From NCBI GenBank assembly GCA_050633445.1, contig JBOEGN010000080.1:1-48096 (forward strand): a stretch of DNA of 48,096 bases, read 5' to 3'. The notes beneath the pieces were generated by a model. That model saw only the letters and a program-made list of their open reading frames with translations. It was not told the origin of the DNA and ran no database searches. Shown one piece after another: positions 32,682 through 40,869 of the stretch. Source of the DNA: Thalassobius sp050633445 (GTDB taxonomy: Bacteria; Pseudomonadota; Alphaproteobacteria; Rhodobacterales; Rhodobacteraceae). The translations under genes were made by a program, and so were the position numbers. Every line of letters starts with the position of its first letter. Position 1 is the first letter of the stretch.

Positions 32682-33676
32682 GGCTTTGACGCATAGCTTC
32701 CACGCTCGCGATATGGCGTGGTGTTGTAATGAGACCGGTAGCATTTCGAAAAATGCGATGGTGAGGCAAAGCCACAAGCCAGCGCGACGTTGATCACGCT
32801 CATATCCGTCTGCATCAGCAGATTGCGGGCGCGTTGCAGGCGCAGCTCCATATAGTACCGCTTCGGGCTGCGATCCAGATAGCGGCGGAACAGGCGTTCC
32901 AGCTGACGGGTCGACATGTCCACCCCTTTGGCCAGGATCGCGGGCGAGATCGGCTCTTCGATATTGGCCTCCATGTCTTGAATGACCTGGCTCAGCTTGG
33001 GATGGCGCACCCCTATCCGCGTGGGCGTCGACAGGCGTTGAATGTCCTGATCGGTGCGGATCGAGTTATAGATTTGTTGATCGGCCACGGCATTGGCCAA
33101 ATCCTCGCCGAAATCCGAAGCAATCAGGTTCAGCATCAAATCAATGGACGAGGTGCCGCCCGCCGTCGTCAACCGTTTGCCATCCACCACAAACACGGAC
33201 TTAGTCAGGTCAATTTCAGGGAATTCCTCAGCGAAGCTGTCCTGATTTTCCCAATGGATCGTGGCGCGTTTTCCGTCCAGCATTCCGGCCTTGGCCAGCG
33301 TGAAGGCCGCCGTGCACAACCCGCCCAGAACCAACCCGCGCCGGGCCTCGCGCCGCAGCCACGAAATCAGTTTCTTGGTCGTGGCCTCTTGGATGCGAAC
33401 GCCGCCGCAGATCAGAACGGTGTCATCGCGCGACAGCTCGCCCAGATCGGCATCCAGTTTGAACTCGGTGCCGGCCGAGCATGTGACCGTTTCTCCGCCC
33501 TCGCCAATCAGGGTCCAGTCATAGACCTGACGTCCGGCCACGCGGTTCGCGATCCGCAAACTGTCCAGCGCGGCGGCAAAGCTAAGAAGCGTGAAATTCG
33601 GAAGCAAAACAAAGACAAAGCGCTTGGGTTTTTCCAAGGCGGTCGTGTTTTGGGTCAGCGTCGCATTGTCGTTCAT
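32678..33676 (-). CDS. GlxA-family AraC-type transcriptional regulator
   Basis: 332 residues from ATG 33676, where AAGGG lies seven bases upstream; the open frame continues to 33778 without a ribosome site. The N-terminal DJ-1/PfpI-like domain (VFVLLPNFTLLSFAAALDSL, VLGGLCTAAFTLAKAGMLDG) is joined to a C-terminal double helix-turn-helix of AraC type (DMSTRQLERLFRRYLDRSPK, ALACGFASPSHFSKCYRSHY). Relatives such as GbdR and CdhR control glycine betaine and carnitine use; no such genes are here. It may act on distant targets. Confidence 0.88.
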   Translation of the reverse strand: MNDNATLTQNTTALEKPKRFVFVLLPNFTLLSFAAALDSLRIANRVAGRQVYDWTLIGEGGETVTCSAGTEFKLDADLGELSRDDTVLICGGVRIQEATTKKLISWLRREARRGLVLGGLCTAAFTLAKAGMLDGKRATIHWENQDSFAEEFPEIDLTKSVFVVDGKRLTTAGGTSSIDLMLNLIASDFGEDLANAVADQQIYNSIRTDQDIQRLSTPTRIGVRHPKLSQVIQDMEANIEEPISPAILAKGVDMSTRQLERLFRRYLDRSPKRYYMELRLQRARNLLMQTDMSVINVALACGFASPSHFSKCYRSHYNTTPYRERGSYASKP

Positions 33677-33860
33677 CGGCATACCCTTGAGTCGGCACGC
33701 CACTTCAGCACCTTTATCTAACCCGTTCAAGAGCCCGCAGACACGGCGCGCATCTTGGCCATGAATTCCCGGTGGCAATTAGACGAATTGCATATGGCGC
33801 AGGCGGCACCGCTCGGATATAGAGGAGCGACCTGAACAAAGGACCAATCGGAGAGTGACG

Positions 33861-35228
33861 ATGAGTGAGTGGCAAAAAACCAACTGGCGCAACAAGCCCA
33901 GGGTTCAGATGCCCGACTATACGGATGAGGCAGCGCTGAACTCGGTCGAGGACAAACTGTCAAAATATCCGCCTCTGGTCTTTGCCGGCGAGGCACGCAA
34001 GCTGAAAGATTCCCTGGCGGCCGCATCGCGCGGCGAGGCCTTCTTGCTGCAAGGTGGCGACTGCGCCGAAAGCTTTGATCAATTCAGCGCCAATGCGATC
34101 CGCGACACCTTTAAGGTGATGTTGCAGATGGCGATGGTGCTGACCTATGGCGCCAAAGTGCCCGTGATCAAGGTGGGCCGCATGGCCGGTCAGTTCGCCA
34201 AGCCGCGCTCGGCCCCTACGGAGACCGTGGATGGTCTGGAGCTGCCCAGCTATCGCGGTGACATCATCAACGAGTTGGATTTCACCTCGGATTCCCGGAT
34301 CCCGGACCCGGCCAAGATGCTGCAAGCCTATACGCAATCGGCGGCCACGCTGAACTTGCTGCGCGCCTTCAGCACCGGCGGTTATGCCGACGTGCACCAG
34401 GTGCACCAGTGGACGCTGGGCTTTACCGAGGGCGAGAAGGCCGCAAAATACCGCGAAATGGCCAACCGGATCAGTGACACGCTGGACTTCATGAAGGCCG
34501 CAGGTGTCGATAGCACGCGAACCAACGCCTTGCAGACCGTCAGCTTCTACACCAGCCATGAATCGCTGTTGCTGGAGTATGAAGAGGCGCTGACCCGGAT
34601 GGACTCGACCAGCGGTAAATGGCTGGCTGGCTCGGGGCACATGCTGTGGATCGGTGATCGGACCCGTCAGCCCGACGGTGCGCATGTCGAATTCCTCAGC
34701 GGGGTGATGAACCCGATCGGTCTGAAATGCGGTCCGACGACCACGGCCGAAGACCTGAAGGTATTGCTTAACAAGCTGAACCCGGAAAACGAGGCGGGTC
34801 GCCTGACCTTGATCGCGCGTTTCGGGGCGGGCAATGTGGGAGAACACCTGCCGCGTCTGATCAAAACCGTGCAGGAAGAGGGCGCCAATGTCGTCTGGTC
34901 CTGTGACCCGATGCACGGCAACACGATCAAATCGGCGACGGGGTATAAAACCCGTCCGTTCGACAGTGTTCTGCGCGAAGTGCAAGAGTTCTTTGCGATC
35001 CACCGCGCCGAGGGCACCATCCCCGGCGGTGTGCATTTCGAGATGACCGGCCAGGATGTGACCGAATGTACCGGTGGCGTGCGGGCTGTGACCGAAGAGG
35101 ACCTCTCGGCGCGCTATCACACTGCATGTGACCCGCGTCTGAACGCGTCGCAGTCGCTGGAACTGGCCTTCCTGGTAGCCGAAGAACTGTCCTCGATGCG
35201 GGACGAAGCACAAGCCGAAGCCGTCTGA
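33861..35228 (+). CDS. 3-deoxy-7-phosphoheptulonate synthase, class II
   Basis: 455 residues from ATG 33861 (GGAG upstream; an in-frame GTG at 33855 is less likely). Class II (plant/AroA-II) blocks are clear: LLQGGDCAESF, KVGRMAGQFAKPRS, SGHMLWIGDRTRQ, RFGAGNVGEHLPRLI and VVWSCDPMHGNT. It joins phosphoenolpyruvate and erythrose 4-phosphate in the first step of aromatic amino acid synthesis in the cytoplasm. It stands alone with its own terminator, divergent from the GlxA regulator gene. Confidence 0.93.
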   Translation: MSEWQKTNWRNKPRVQMPDYTDEAALNSVEDKLSKYPPLVFAGEARKLKDSLAAASRGEAFLLQGGDCAESFDQFSANAIRDTFKVMLQMAMVLTYGAKVPVIKVGRMAGQFAKPRSAPTETVDGLELPSYRGDIINELDFTSDSRIPDPAKMLQAYTQSAATLNLLRAFSTGGYADVHQVHQWTLGFTEGEKAAKYREMANRISDTLDFMKAAGVDSTRTNALQTVSFYTSHESLLLEYEEALTRMDSTSGKWLAGSGHMLWIGDRTRQPDGAHVEFLSGVMNPIGLKCGPTTTAEDLKVLLNKLNPENEAGRLTLIARFGAGNVGEHLPRLIKTVQEEGANVVWSCDPMHGNTIKSATGYKTRPFDSVLREVQEFFAIHRAEGTIPGGVHFEMTGQDVTECTGGVRAVTEEDLSARYHTACDPRLNASQSLELAFLVAEELSSMRDEAQAEAV

Positions 35229-35247
35229 TTTCGGACCAGAGTAAATG

Positions 35248-35275
35248 AAAAGCGCGCCCGGTGTGGCGCGCTTTT
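35248..35275 (+). terminator. terminator of the DAHP synthase gene
   Basis: An 11-bp perfect stem, AAAAGCGCGCC (35248-35258) with GGCGCGCTTTT (35265-35275), followed by one more T. It starts 20 bp after the stop and may also serve the facing PAS gene. Confidence 0.85.
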
Positions 35276-35300
35276 TGCGTTTTAGGTCATGTCTTTAACG

Positions 35301-36020
35301 TCAGTCATCGGACTTGATCAGCCGCAAGGACGGTTTGCGCCCAGGCGTCCGCAAACGAGTTGCGCTTGTATGATCAAAGGGCCGCGCAGGTTCTGCGAAG
35401 GCTGGATTCGGCTGATCGGTCGGACGCGGCGTTGAACGTGGCAAAGGCACCGATCCGGTCAGCGGTTGCAAACGCTGCGTATTCATCTTGAACCGACGCG
35501 GGGCGCGCCCAATCTCGCCAAAAGTAGACAGGCAGCCCAAGGCGCGCGTCACCCGGTTTTCCTCGTCCGTCAGGGGCAGTAGCAGCATCCGGCCCAGGCA
35601 TTTCGGTTTGCCAATGGCGCGCTCTGCGGTCAGATCAGCGAAAAGGCGGGCGGGCGCGGTAAAGACCTGCTCCAGATGATCGGCAAATCGGGCACGATGT
35701 TCCGGGGCAATCAAAGCGGTCAGCGGCATGCCCCGAATCTCCATCCCCATCATGTCGTTCAGATGCGAGCCGGCCAGCCTGATGCGGCCCACACCCGGCG
35801 CAATCCGTTCGATCATAAAGGTATGGGACAAGGCGCCTTCGATACCGCGTGGATCAATCTCCAGCCGGGCCGGCATTTGACGCGACCCCTTGAGCGCCGT
35901 CCAGTAGGCCTCGACCTCGGCCAGTTCAGGAAATCTGTTCTGCGACACGTGCTGACCGATCTCGATTACGTTTTCAGATGATTTGGGGCCGTCATTGCCC
36001 AGATATCCACTAAAAAACAT
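35301..36020 (-). CDS. PAS_5 domain protein
   Basis: 239 residues from ATG 36020; a TTG at 36089 extends the frame without ribosome site. The PAS_5 (PF07310-like) module is visible: FPELAEVEAYWTALKGSRQM, then PARLEIDPRGIEGALSHTFM, VGRIRLAGSHLNDMMGMEIR and GMPLTALIAPEHRARFADHL. These small alphaproteobacterial proteins have no fused output domain and their role is unknown. The C-terminal 70 residues are proline- and arginine-rich and probably disordered. It is a single gene. Confidence 0.85.
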   Translation of the reverse strand: MFFSGYLGNDGPKSSENVIEIGQHVSQNRFPELAEVEAYWTALKGSRQMPARLEIDPRGIEGALSHTFMIERIAPGVGRIRLAGSHLNDMMGMEIRGMPLTALIAPEHRARFADHLEQVFTAPARLFADLTAERAIGKPKCLGRMLLLPLTDEENRVTRALGCLSTFGEIGRAPRRFKMNTQRLQPLTGSVPLPRSTPRPTDQPNPAFAEPARPFDHTSATRLRTPGRKPSLRLIKSDD

Positions 36021-36243
36021 GTCATACACCCGTGTTTGCGTTGCTGGCTGTGCCGCGAACCCAAGTGATTTAAAAGGGTAGTGCGGCAAAGGTTACCTAA
36101 ATCTTAACATTCCATAAGTTGAGGAGAATTGCAGGGGTATTCGTAACGAAAGGTTAATGTTTGGCCCGAACGTCCCGCTTGCCCCCACAGGGCGAAATGG
36201 CTTAGGGCTGTGGCAAAGAGTGCGCACTAAGAGGAGCCTTGCC

Positions 36244-37134
36244 TTGCTGAAATCCATGACCGCTTTTTCCTCGGGTACCGGCGAAAGTGCCGCTTTCAGT
36301 TGGAGTTGGGAGCTGCGGTCAGTCAACGCAAAGGGGCTGGATTTGCGTCTGCGCGTCCCGGACTGGATCGACGGGCTGGAAACCGGTTTGCGCGCACGTT
36401 TGGGTAAGGCATTGGGGCGGGGCAGCGTCGCCCTGTCGCTGAAACTCTCGCGCGAAGATCAGGGCGGAACGCTGGCTGTTAACGCGGATGTTTTGGCCTC
36501 GGTTCTGGATGGAATGCGGGTGATCGAAGAAACAGCGATGGCGCAGGGTGTGTCCCTGACCCCTGCCAGCGCGGCCGAGGTTCTGGCAATGCGCGGCGTC
36601 ACGGAAACCCGCACGGCGGACCAGGATATCGCGGGTTTGCGCGCCAGCTTGTTGGCCGATTTCGAGGCTATTCTGCACCGGTTTCTGGAAATGCGGGCCG
36701 GCGAGGGCAAGGCGCTGTTTGCGGTTTTGCAAGGTCAGTTAGATCAGATCGCAGTACTGACCGACGAGGCCGTTAAAACAGTGCTCGCCCGCAAGGATGA
36801 CAGCGAACAAGCGCTACGCACAGCGTTGGCGCGGGTCATGCAGAATGTAGGCGAGGCTGATGAACAACGTGTCATCCAGGAACTGGCGCTGATCGCGGTG
36901 AAATCCGATGTCACCGAAGAGCTGGACCGGCTAAGTGCCCATATCGTTGCCGCGCGTGAATTGCTGGAACAAGACGGTCCCGTAGGGCGCAAGCTGGATT
37001 TCCTGATGCAGGAGTTCAACCGCGAGGCCAACACCCTGTGCTCGAAATCGCAGAACACCCAACTGACCCGTGTAGGCCTTGAATTGAAAACCGTCATCGA
37101 CCAGATGCGCGAGCAAGTACAGAACGTGGAGTAA
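36244..37134 (+). CDS. YicC/YloC family endoribonuclease
   Basis: 296 residues. I choose the TTG at 36244 because GAGGAG lies seven bases upstream and it gives the family N-terminus MLKSMTAFSSG; the ATG at 36256 is too far from that site. The chain ends with the conserved block GRKLDFLMQEFNREANTLCS and LELKTVIDQMREQVQNVE. YicC of E. coli is an endoribonuclease linked to small-RNA turnover. The gene sits three bases ahead of gmk, an arrangement found in many bacteria. Confidence 0.9.
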   Translation: MLKSMTAFSSGTGESAAFSWSWELRSVNAKGLDLRLRVPDWIDGLETGLRARLGKALGRGSVALSLKLSREDQGGTLAVNADVLASVLDGMRVIEETAMAQGVSLTPASAAEVLAMRGVTETRTADQDIAGLRASLLADFEAILHRFLEMRAGEGKALFAVLQGQLDQIAVLTDEAVKTVLARKDDSEQALRTALARVMQNVGEADEQRVIQELALIAVKSDVTEELDRLSAHIVAARELLEQDGPVGRKLDFLMQEFNREANTLCSKSQNTQLTRVGLELKTVIDQMREQVQNVE

Positions 37135-37137
37135 CCC

Positions 37138-37776
37138 ATGCAACGACGTGGCCTTTTGATCATCCTGTCCTCACCCTCGGGCGCGGGGAAATCCACTCTG
37201 ACAGGGCGTTTGCGCGCCTGGGACCCCGAGATCAGCTTCTCGGTTTCGGCCACCACCCGCGATCCGCGCCCCGGCGAGGTGAACGGCGAGCACTACCATT
37301 TCATGTCGCAGGACGCGTTCAAAAACACGGTCCACGAGGATGGTATGCTGGAGCACGCGCAGGTGTTCGGCAACTACTATGGCTCGCCCAAAGCGCCGGT
37401 TCAGGCCGCGATCGAGGATGGCAAAGACGTGCTGTTCGACATCGACTGGCAGGGCGCGCAACAGATCACCAACTCGTCGCTGGCCGCGCATGTGCTGTCG
37501 ATCTTTATCCTGCCGCCTTCGATCACGGAACTGCATCGCCGTCTGGTCAGCCGCGGGCAGGACAGCGCTGAGGTGATCGCAAAACGCATGGCCAAAAGCT
37601 GGGACGAGATCAGCCACTGGGGCAGCTATGACTATGTGCTGGTCAACGACGATTTGGACAAGACAGCCGAAGAGCTGAAGACTATCGTGGCCGCAACCCG
37701 CATGCGCCGGGTTCAACAGCCGGTGCTGGTGGAACATGTGCGCCAATTGCAAACGGAATTCGAGGAGCTGCAATGA
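37138..37776 (+). CDS. gmk: guanylate kinase
   Basis: 212 residues. P-loop SSPSGAGKSTLTG at residues 10-22, GMP-binding SVSATTRDPRPGEVNGEHYH, and DIDWQGAQQI are all standard. It phosphorylates GMP to GDP in the cytoplasm. It lies between yicC and a gamma carbonic anhydrase gene whose start overlaps its stop by four bases. Confidence 0.95.
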   Translation: MQRRGLLIILSSPSGAGKSTLTGRLRAWDPEISFSVSATTRDPRPGEVNGEHYHFMSQDAFKNTVHEDGMLEHAQVFGNYYGSPKAPVQAAIEDGKDVLFDIDWQGAQQITNSSLAAHVLSIFILPPSITELHRRLVSRGQDSAEVIAKRMAKSWDEISHWGSYDYVLVNDDLDKTAEELKTIVAATRMRRVQQPVLVEHVRQLQTEFEELQ

Positions 37777-38303
37777 CCCTGTACAGCCTGGATGGAAAAT
37801 CGCCTGAACTGCCTGAAAACGGCGATTTCTGGGTCGCACCTGACGCCAATGTGGTGGGGCAGGTCCGGCTGGGGCAGGGGGCCTCGGTCTGGTTTGGTTG
37901 CACCTTGCGCGGCGATAACGAGCTGATCGACATCGGCGCGGGCTCCAACGTGCAGGAAAACACGGTGATGCATACCGATGTGGGCTATCCGCTGACGCTG
38001 GGCGTGAACTGCACCATCGGGCACAAGGCGATGCTGCATGGCTGCACGGTCGGAGACAACTCGCTGATCGGGATGGGGGCCACGGTGCTGAACGGGGCCA
38101 AGATCGGCAAGAACTGCCTGATCGGCGCCAATGCCCTGATCACCGAGGGCAAGGAAATCCCCGATGGCAGCCTTGTGATGGGTTCGCCGGGCAAAGTGGT
38201 ACGCCAGCTGGACGAGGCCGCGATCCAAAGCCTGACGCTGAGCGCGCTGCACTATCAGGAAAACATGCGCCGATTTCGAGCGGGTTTGACCCCGGTAAGT
38301 TGA
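37773..38303 (+). CDS. gamma-class carbonic anhydrase family protein
   Basis: 176 residues starting at ATG 37773, overlapping the gmk stop. A left-handed beta-helix is built from hexapeptide repeats (VVGQVRLGQGASVWFGCTLR), with zinc histidines in NTVMHTD, IGHKAMLHGC. The YrdA/PaaY/CaiE group to which it belongs includes active anhydrases and proteins without known activity. It closes the yicC-gmk unit and is 26 bp before phoR, so phoR may share its transcript. Confidence 0.88.
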   Translation: MTLYSLDGKSPELPENGDFWVAPDANVVGQVRLGQGASVWFGCTLRGDNELIDIGAGSNVQENTVMHTDVGYPLTLGVNCTIGHKAMLHGCTVGDNSLIGMGATVLNGAKIGKNCLIGANALITEGKEIPDGSLVMGSPGKVVRQLDEAAIQSLTLSALHYQENMRRFRAGLTPVS

Positions 38304-38329
38304 GCCAACAAAACAAGCAGGGCAGAGCA

Positions 38330-39370
38330 ATGTCGGACACGCTGATCGCAGATTTATTGGCAGCGATTCCCATGCCGGCCTTGATGGTCGCCGCGGGCGA
38401 GCGCATTCTTGGTGGCAACGCCGCAGCAGAAACGCTGCTCGAGTCTCAGGACCTGGCGGGCACTCATTTGTTAACGGTGCTTCGCCAGCCCTCGGTGCTG
38501 GATGCGATCGACGCCTGTCGTGCCAGCCAGGCCACGCGAACCACGCGGTATCTGACGACGGATGGACGTCAGGACATGACCTATCAGGTGAATTGCGGGT
38601 TCCTGCGTTACGAGGATCGCTCGGGCGTGCTGGTCACTTTTCAGGACATCACTCATCTGGAAACCGCCGAACAGATGCGCCGGGATTTTGTGGCCAATGT
38701 CAGTCACGAGCTGCGCACGCCTTTGACGGCCTTGCTGGGCTTTATCGAGACACTGCAAGGCCCCGCGCGCGAGGATGCAACGGCGCGTGATCGCTTCCTT
38801 GGTATCATGGCGAACGAGGCTGGACGGATGAACCGGCTGGTACGTGATCTGCTGTCGCTTAGCCAGGTCGAGGCGCAAGAACGCATTCGACCAGGAGAAA
38901 GCATCAATCTGACGGACATGGTGGATTCGGTGATCCGCAACCTCTCGCCCTTGGCGGATGCGTCAAACGTGACCATTCGGCAGGACGTGCCGGCTGATGC
39001 GGTTGTATTGGCTGCGGATCCCGATCAGATTCGGCAGGTGTTGATGAACCTGACCGAAAACGCGATCAAATATGGCGGGGAGGACGGGACGGTGACCCTG
39101 TCGCTGTCTGTCATGAGCCGGGATCCGGCGCTGCGCGCCCCCGCCGCGCGACTTTCGGTGCGGGATGATGGGCCGGGGATTGATCCGGTCCACCTGCCTC
39201 GGTTGACGGAACGGTTTTACCGCGTGGACAGCCACCGCTCGCGCGAGATGGGAGGGACGGGCCTGGGACTTGCCATCGTTAAACACATTATCAACCGTCA
39301 CCGGGGACGCCTGAAGGTGGAAAGCGAGCTTGGGCAAGGCAGTGTTTTCACTGTGATTCTACCGATGTGA
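38330..39370 (+). CDS. phoR: phosphate-regulon sensor histidine kinase PhoR, without membrane helices
   Basis: 346 residues from ATG 38330 (AGGG seven bases upstream). A PAS domain (about 12-115), the phospho-acceptor box VSHELRTPLTALLGFIETLQ, an N box NLTENAIKYG, and G boxes DDGPGIDP and GGTGLGLAIVKHI make a complete HisKA/HATPase kinase. E. coli PhoR has two membrane helices at its N-terminus; none is seen here, so it should be cytosolic and attach to the Pst/PhoU complex through its PAS domain. It phosphorylates PhoB when phosphate is low. pstS follows after 360 bp with its own Pho box. Confidence 0.9.
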   Translation: MSDTLIADLLAAIPMPALMVAAGERILGGNAAAETLLESQDLAGTHLLTVLRQPSVLDAIDACRASQATRTTRYLTTDGRQDMTYQVNCGFLRYEDRSGVLVTFQDITHLETAEQMRRDFVANVSHELRTPLTALLGFIETLQGPAREDATARDRFLGIMANEAGRMNRLVRDLLSLSQVEAQERIRPGESINLTDMVDSVIRNLSPLADASNVTIRQDVPADAVVLAADPDQIRQVLMNLTENAIKYGGEDGTVTLSLSVMSRDPALRAPAARLSVRDDGPGIDPVHLPRLTERFYRVDSHRSREMGGTGLGLAIVKHIINRHRGRLKVESELGQGSVFTVILPM

Positions 39371-39375
39371 GACAG

Positions 39376-39400
39376 CATTCCCCTGTTTCAGGGAATGTTT
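39376..39400 (+). terminator. weak hairpin after phoR
   Basis: CATTCCC (39376-39382) and GGGAATG (39391-39397) pair around eight bases, then TTT. It begins six bases after the phoR stop and would separate phoR from pstS. Confidence 0.5.
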
Positions 39401-39620
39401 GGGCCGAATATGCCCGAAAGGGCCACAATCCCAACCTCAATCTAGTAGCGATTCTGTTACATAAGAGTTTTTGGTCGGGTTTCTTTGGCGTTTTCGCCGG
39501 ACCTCTATGACAATTCGTTAATGTCAGGACAGGGCAGCCTTTGAGGAATGGGCTCGTAACCTATTGTTTTAAAACGATAGAGATCATGTTTATGACACCT
39601 CTGGCCAACTAATGCGCAAA

Positions 39621-39649
39621 CCGTCATATCACTGTTACAAACCCGTCAC
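39621..39649 (+). promoter_or_regulatory. Pho box (three PhoB half-sites) upstream of pstS
   Basis: Three 7-bp direct repeats spaced by four bases: CCGTCAT (39621-39627), CTGTTAC (39632-39638) and CCGTCAC (39643-39649), against the consensus CTGTCAT/CTGTCAC. PhoB dimers bind two such repeats; a third extends the site. It lies 82 bp before the pstS start and should switch on the transporter under phosphate limitation. The rest of 39401-39730 shows no gene. Confidence 0.8.
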
Positions 39650-39730
39650 AAAAGGTTGGCATTCGACCGATAGTTCGCGCCGCAGAGGTCGCAACAAACA
39701 GCGACCCACAATCGAAATCAGGAGTTCCCT

Positions 39731-40788
39731 ATGTCCTTCGTGAAACTGACCGCCTCGACCCTGGCGATCGCTGCTGTTTCCGCCACCGCTGCTGCTGCCC
39801 GTGATCAGGTGCAGGTTGCCGGTTCGTCCACCGTTCTGCCCTACGCTTCGATCGTAGCCGAAGCCTTTGGCGAAAACTTCGACTTCCCGACCCCCGTTGT
39901 TGAATCGGGCGGTTCGTCGGCTGGTCTGAAGCGCTTCTGTGAAGGTGTTGGCGAAAACACCATCGACGTTGCAAACGCGTCGCGCAAAATCAAAGACAAA
40001 GAAGTTGTCAAATGTGCCGAAAACGGCGTGACCGACATCATCGAAGTCCGTATCGGCTATGATGGCATCGTGTTCGCTTCGGACATCAACGGCAACGGCT
40101 TCCAGTTCACCCAGACCGATTGGTTCCTGGCTCTGTCCAACGAAATCCTGGTCGACGGCAAAATGGTCGCTAACCCCAACAAAACCTGGGCCGACGTGAA
40201 CGCTGCGTTCCCCGCTCAGCCGATCCAAGCCTTCATCCCCGGCACCAAGCACGGCACCCGTGAAGTGTTCGAAGACAAAGTTATCCTGGAAGGCTGCGAA
40301 GCCACCGGCGCATTCGAGCACCTGCTGGCCGCCGCTGAAGGCGACACCGCCAAAGCCAAGAAGAAAGCTGCCGAGAAAGCCTGTATCTCGCTGCGTACCG
40401 ACGGCGTGTCCGTGGACATCGACGGTGACTATACCGAGACCCTGGCCCGCATCGACAGCAACAAAGACGGCATCGGCGTCTTCGGTCTGGCNNNNNNNNN
40501 NNNNNNNACACCGACAAGCTGCAAGTTGCAACCATGGCCGACATCGTTCCTTCGACCGAGTCGATCGCAACCGGCGAATACCCCGTGTCGCGTCCGCTGT
40601 ACTTCTACATCAAGAAAGCCCACCTGGGTGTGATCCCCGGCATCAAAGAATACGCTGAGTTCTTTGTTTCCGACGAGATCGCAGGCCCCGATGGCCCGCT
40701 GGCCGAGTATGGTCTGGTTTCGGATCCCGAGCTGGCCAAAACTCAAGCCGCAGTGGCTGACGAGCACACCATGGGCTCGAACATGTAA
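39731..40788 (+). CDS. pstS: phosphate ABC transporter binding protein PstS (spans an N gap)
   Basis: ATG 39731 follows AGGAG. A signal peptide (MSFVKLTASTLAIAAVSATA) leads to QVAGSSTVLPYASIVAEAFG with the phosphate-binding SST, and GLKRFCEGVGENTIDVANAS. Sixteen N (40492-40507) interrupt the gene after FGL; the reading frame before them differs from the frame after them (TDKLQVATMADIVPSTESIA to the TAA at 40786-40788). A gap of 14 or 17 bases would join the two frames, and 14 fits the usual family sequence, so the gene is probably intact and the N count is nominal. Product about 351 residues, periplasmic. Confidence 0.9.
40492..40507. other. assembly gap (16 N) within pstS
   Basis: The only undetermined bases in the window. 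Frame analysis of the flanks says the real length is not 16 but a number leaving remainder 2 when divided by 3. Confidence 0.97.
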
Positions 40789-40796
40789 GACCCTTC

Positions 40797-40824
40797 GGAA
40801 AGAGCGGCCCGCGCCGCTCTTTCC
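40797..40824 (+). terminator. strong hairpin between pstS and pstC
   Basis: GGAAAGAGCGGC (40797-40808) and GCCGCTCTTTCC (40813-40824) form a perfect 12-bp stem with a four-base loop, followed by ACCCTTTT. It likely ends most transcripts after pstS, raising PstS above the permease genes, with read-through to pstCAB. Confidence 0.75.
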
Positions 40825-40869
40825 ACCCTTTTCTGCCGCAAGGCATTTCCCACATTTCCCGGAGCAGAC

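Noticed and set aside
32678..33778. Upstream start at 33778 for the GlxA regulator
   Set aside because: The extra 34 residues lack a ribosome site and match no part of the family; ATG 33676 has AAGGG at the right distance.
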